A stretch of DNA of 15,383 nucleotides from Bacillota bacterium (GTDB taxonomy: Bacteria; Bacillota_I; Bacilli_A; Acholeplasmatales; Acholeplasmataceae). Position 1 is the first letter of the stretch, and every line of letters starts with the position of its first letter. The stretch lies in NCBI GenBank assembly GCA_023431045.1, contig JAEYXZ010000118.1:1-15383 (forward strand), in the 5' to 3' direction. Below are positions 13,311-15,383 of this stretch, in pieces. The translations under genes were made by a program, and so were the position numbers. The notes under the pieces were generated by a model. That model made no database searches. It was given only the letters and a program-made list of their open reading frames with translations, and was not told the DNA's origin.

Positions 13311-14606
13311 ATGATTAAACGATATCAAAGGGATATTTTAGAATCAATCTGGAGTGATGAGAATAAATTCAAAACTTATTTGAAAGTCGAACTTGAAAGT
13401 TTAAAAGCGTGGCAAACACTTGGTATCATTCCTAAAAGTGATGTTGATTTGATTTGTCAAAAAGCAACCTTTAAACTTGAAGATATCAATGCACTAGAAA
13501 GAGAAACTAAACATGATTTAATCGCCTTTACAAGGGCTGTCTCGATATCACTTGGACCAGAGAAGAAATGGTTTCATTATGGATTAACGTCAACCGATGT
13601 AGTTGATACAGCTTATGGGGTAATTTATAAAGAAGTTAATGAAATCTTAGAGCATGATTTAAATGAGTTTATTGAAATTTTAAAACAACAAGCACTTAAA
13701 TATCAGATGACACCAATTGTCGGTAGAACCCATGGCATGCATGCAGATGTGACCTCGTTTGGTTTAAAATTTGCACTTTGGTATGATGAGATGCTTCGCC
13801 ATAAAGAACGTTTCCAAATGGCAAGAAACCACATTGAAATGGGTAAAATTTCTGGTGCAGTGGGTAATTTTGCCAATGTACCACCAGCAATCCAAGATAT
13901 GGTATGTCGTGCGCTTGGTATTGGTTCTGCAAAAATCTCAACTCAAACACTTCAAAGAGACCGTCATGCATTTTATCTACAGACCATTGCACTCATCGGT
14001 ACAACCCTTGAAAAAATTGGGATTGAAGTCAGACACTTATCAAGAAGTGAAGTTGGAGAAGTGGAAGAAGCTTTTGCACCAGGTCAAAAAGGTTCATCAG
14101 CCATGCCACATAAGAGAAATCCAATCGCATCTGAAAACATTGCAGGAATTGCAAGAGTCTTAAGAGGGTATGCAACGACTTCCTATGATAATATGCTACT
14201 TTGGCATGAAAGAGATATCTCTCATTCATCAGCAGAGCGAATCATTATGCCAGATGCAACTACTTTACTAGATTATGCATTAACAAGATATGTGAAAGTA
14301 TTAAAAGATTTAGTCGTCCATGAAGACAAGATGAAAGAAAATATTCATCTAAACTATCAAGTCATTTTCTCCCAGAGAGTTTTGAATGCCTTAATCGAAA
14401 AAGGACTATCAAGAGAAGAAGCATATGATCTCATTCAACTACTATCTTTTAAAGCAATTCAAGAAAAACAGGCATTCCAAATACTTCTAAAACAAGATAA
14501 AGTGATTCAAAAACATCTATCAAACAAAGAAGTTGATGCATGCTTCACACTCGAATATTACTTAAAAGAAGTCAATACGATATATCAAAGACTAGGACTG
14601 ATCTAA
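13311..14606 (+). CDS. purB: Adenylosuccinate lyase
   Basis: PurB splits fumarate from SAICAR in purine synthesis and from adenylosuccinate in making AMP. The protein is close to B. subtilis PurB along its length: it opens IKRYQRDILESIW, carries HYGLTSTDVVDTA, GRTHGMHAD, STQTLQRDRHA, the superfamily signature GSSAMPHKRNP and WHERDISHSSAERI. In-frame GTG codons at 13299 and 13302 lie inside the ribosome-binding region and next to the predicted transcript start, so I chose the ATG at 13311 (431 residues, normal length). The gene stands alone with its own promoter and terminator, with no other purine gene beside it. It may therefore serve mainly to convert salvaged IMP to AMP. Confidence 0.96.
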   Translation: MIKRYQRDILESIWSDENKFKTYLKVELESLKAWQTLGIIPKSDVDLICQKATFKLEDINALERETKHDLIAFTRAVSISLGPEKKWFHYGLTSTDVVDTAYGVIYKEVNEILEHDLNEFIEILKQQALKYQMTPIVGRTHGMHADVTSFGLKFALWYDEMLRHKERFQMARNHIEMGKISGAVGNFANVPPAIQDMVCRALGIGSAKISTQTLQRDRHAFYLQTIALIGTTLEKIGIEVRHLSRSEVGEVEEAFAPGQKGSSAMPHKRNPIASENIAGIARVLRGYATTSYDNMLLWHERDISHSSAERIIMPDATTLLDYALTRYVKVLKDLVVHEDKMKENIHLNYQVIFSQRVLNALIEKGLSREEAYDLIQLLSFKAIQEKQAFQILLKQDKVIQKHLSNKEVDACFTLEYYLKEVNTIYQRLGLI

Positions 14607-14622
14607 AAGATCAGTTCTTTTT
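14597..14622 (+). terminator. Intrinsic terminator of purB, overlapping its stop codon
   Basis: ACTGATCT (14597-14604) pairs with AGATCAGT (14608-14615) around a three-A loop, followed by TCTTTTT. The purB stop TAA (14604-14606) forms the top of the hairpin, so the terminator is partly coding. Confidence 0.9.
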
Positions 14623-14660
14623 ACATAATTTGCACATCCTAAAGTTGAAACATTCTCAAG

Positions 14661-14669
14661 TGATATAAT
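14661..14669 (+). promoter_or_regulatory. Extended -10 promoter of the 62-residue protein gene
   Basis: TGATATAAT is a perfect extended -10. TTGAAA (14645-14650) is too close to be a -35. The start point would be near 14676, just before the AAGGAGG ribosome-binding site at 14679-14685. Confidence 0.75.
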
Positions 14670-14693
14670 GAAAGTATCAAGGAGGTTTTTGAA

Positions 14694-14882
14694 ATGACAG
14701 TGACAGAATTTCTAAAAAAACATGAACCAGCTAAATATGTATTAACTGATCGAATGAAAACACCAATAGGTGCAGATTGGTTAAAATGGATTAAACTTGA
14801 TGAGACACAAGTTAGAAGTTTCGATATTTTAGCAGATGGAACTTACCGAATTCAAACAGATTATATGCAAGATGCATGTTAA
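14694..14882 (+). CDS. Small 62-residue protein of unknown function
   Basis: I do not recognise this protein. It has its own extended -10 promoter, an ideal Shine-Dalgarno AAGGAGG eight bases before the ATG, and a terminator about 30 bases after the stop, so it is very likely expressed. The sequence starts MTVTEFLKKHEPAKYVLTD and contains GADWLKWIKLDETQVRSFDI, then DGTYRIQTDYM, and ends in a single terminal cysteine. There is no membrane span or signal peptide, and the mix of short helix and strand-like segments suggests a small soluble cytoplasmic domain. It lies between purB and potA but shares no transcript with either. Confidence 0.85.
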   Translation: MTVTEFLKKHEPAKYVLTDRMKTPIGADWLKWIKLDETQVRSFDILADGTYRIQTDYMQDAC

Positions 14883-14913
14883 TTAATGGATTTGGACAAT
14901 CATGAATACCCAG

Positions 14914-14957
14914 AAGGACTAAATCCCTTATTCGTTTAAAGGATTGAGTCCTTTTTT
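14914..14957 (+). terminator. Intrinsic terminator after the 62-residue protein gene
   Basis: AAGGACTAAATCC (14914-14926) pairs with GGATTGAGTCC and following T residues (14941-14953) with one mismatch and a 14-base loop. The T run is 14952-14957. Confidence 0.85.
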
Positions 14958-14973
14958 CTTAAGTATTTAAACT

Positions 14974-14995
14974 TGGTTAAATATAATTTAAACCA
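14974..14995. repeat. Imperfect inverted repeat upstream of potA
   Basis: TGGTTAAAT (14974-14982) faces ATTTAAACCA (14986-14995), an inverted repeat with one bulged base. A further TTTAACCA half lies at 15094-15101, on the other side of the potA promoter. The arrangement could be an operator, but AT-rich composition makes chance possible. Confidence 0.4.
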
Positions 14996-15042
14996 TCAGA
15001 TTTTAAACATTCATTTTTCTTGAATAAAATAACGTGAAACGA

Positions 15043-15070
15043 TTGACAATTAGAGTGATTTATATATAAT
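15043..15070 (+). promoter_or_regulatory. Consensus sigma-A promoter of potA
   Basis: TTGACA (15043-15048) and TATAAT (15065-15070) are both perfect consensus hexamers, 16 bases apart. This is the only full -35/-10 promoter in the window. Transcription would start near 15077, leaving a leader of about 105 bases before the ATG at 15183. Confidence 0.85.
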
Positions 15071-15151
15071 ATATTCGATTTAGTTTATTATTGTTTAACC
15101 AAAAGTTATGTATGACTAAACATTAAACAAGATAAACTCTTTATTTTTTAC

Positions 15152-15167
15152 TGTGAGTAAACTCACA
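15152..15167 (+). promoter_or_regulatory. Leader hairpin just upstream of the potA ribosome-binding site
   Basis: TGTGAG (15152-15157) and CTCACA (15162-15167) form a perfect 6-bp stem with a TAAA loop, ending two bases before the AGAAGGGA ribosome-binding site. There is no T run, so it is not a terminator. It may shape ribosome access or stabilise the leader. Confidence 0.5.
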
Positions 15168-15182
15168 TAGAAGGGAATAATC

Positions 15183-15383
15183 ATGGCAGCTTTAATTACC
15201 TTAAAAGATGTGACAAAAGAATATAATGGACAAGTCGTCCTAAGAGGAATCGATTTAGAAATCGCTCCAAATGAGTTTGTCACCTTCTTAGGACCATCAG
15301 GTTGTGGAAAAACAACCACACTTAGAATCATTGGTGGATTCATTGAGCCATCAGCGGGAGAAGTATTATTTGATGGCGTGGAC
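15183..15383 (+). CDS. potA: Polyamine ABC transporter ATP-binding protein, N-terminal part
   Basis: This is the start of an ABC ATPase, cut by the window end after 67 codons. The Walker A loop GPSGCGKT is at residues 37-44, preceded by LRGIDLEIAPNEFVTFL and followed by TTLRIIGGFIEPSAGEVLFDG. The phrase GGFIEPSAGEVLFDG is typical of the PotA/spermidine-putrescine group, though related iron or sugar importers (CysA, FbpC, MsmX type) share much of this region. Walker B and the regulatory domain are beyond the window. PotA would power import of spermidine or putrescine with PotB, PotC and PotD, expected downstream. The ATG follows AGAAGGGA (15169-15176) at normal spacing. Confidence 0.82.
   Translation, partial: MAALITLKDVTKEYNGQVVLRGIDLEIAPNEFVTFLGPSGCGKTTTLRIIGGFIEPSAGEVLFDGVD

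Noticed and set aside
13696..14229. Overlapping open frames on both strands inside purB
   Set aside because: They overlap the highly conserved purB signature and lack start signals.
15152..15167. Leader hairpin before potA as an intrinsic terminator
   Set aside because: The stem is only 6 bp and is followed by ATAGAAGGG, not a T run.
15116..15343. 75-codon open frame on the minus strand opposite potA
   Set aside because: Its PQPDGPKKVTN string is the usual antisense translation of an ABC ATPase Walker A region.

Overview
The window is AT-rich, densely packed bacterial DNA. It probably comes from a wall-less or low-GC relative of the Firmicutes, and an Acholeplasma-like mollicute (or a near neighbour such as Izemoplasmatales) fits best. 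This is inferred from base composition, the Bacillus-like proteins, the strong Shine-Dalgarno sites and the compact gene set; no taxonomic marker gene is present. TGA is read as stop: it ends accD (2422-2424) and a small ORF (10789-10791), each as an ATGA overlap with the next gene. This rules out the Mycoplasma/Spiroplasma code and agrees with Acholeplasma, which is known to make its own fatty acids.

Positions 1-8671 hold one long operon for fatty-acid synthesis and its cofactor: 'accB-accC-accD-accA-fabH-fabD-fabG-fabF-fabZ-birA-bioY, ending at a 12-bp-stem terminator. AccBCDA makes malonyl-CoA, FabD loads it on ACP, FabH starts chains, and FabF, FabG and FabZ run the elongation cycle. BioY imports biotin and BirA attaches it to the AccB lysine, so the operon also supplies the cofactor of its first enzyme. 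No ACP gene and no enoyl-ACP reductase lie in the visible part.

Positions 8719-10553 hold two single genes, each closed by its own terminator: an unrecognised polytopic membrane protein, and a ferredoxin-NADP+ reductase of the thioredoxin-reductase-like type.

Positions 10570-12276 are the most unusual part. A three-gene operon encodes a 35-residue protein, a PadR-family repressor and a membrane protein with an N-terminal HAAS (DUF1700-like) domain and six tryptophan-rich two-helix repeats. Its promoter is bracketed by two nearly identical TGTG-N5-CACA sites, which look like twin PadR operators. Its terminator lies inside the coding region of the convergent downstream gene.

Positions 12208-15383 hold a minus-strand membrane-anchored metallophosphoesterase, purB with its own extended -10 promoter and terminator, a 62-residue orphan protein with its own promoter and terminator, and the start of a potA-like polyamine ABC-transporter ATPase behind a perfect TTGACA/TATAAT promoter and a leader of about 105 nt. 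No stretch longer than 300 bases lacks a gene. I saw no rRNA, tRNA, CRISPR array or insertion sequence.
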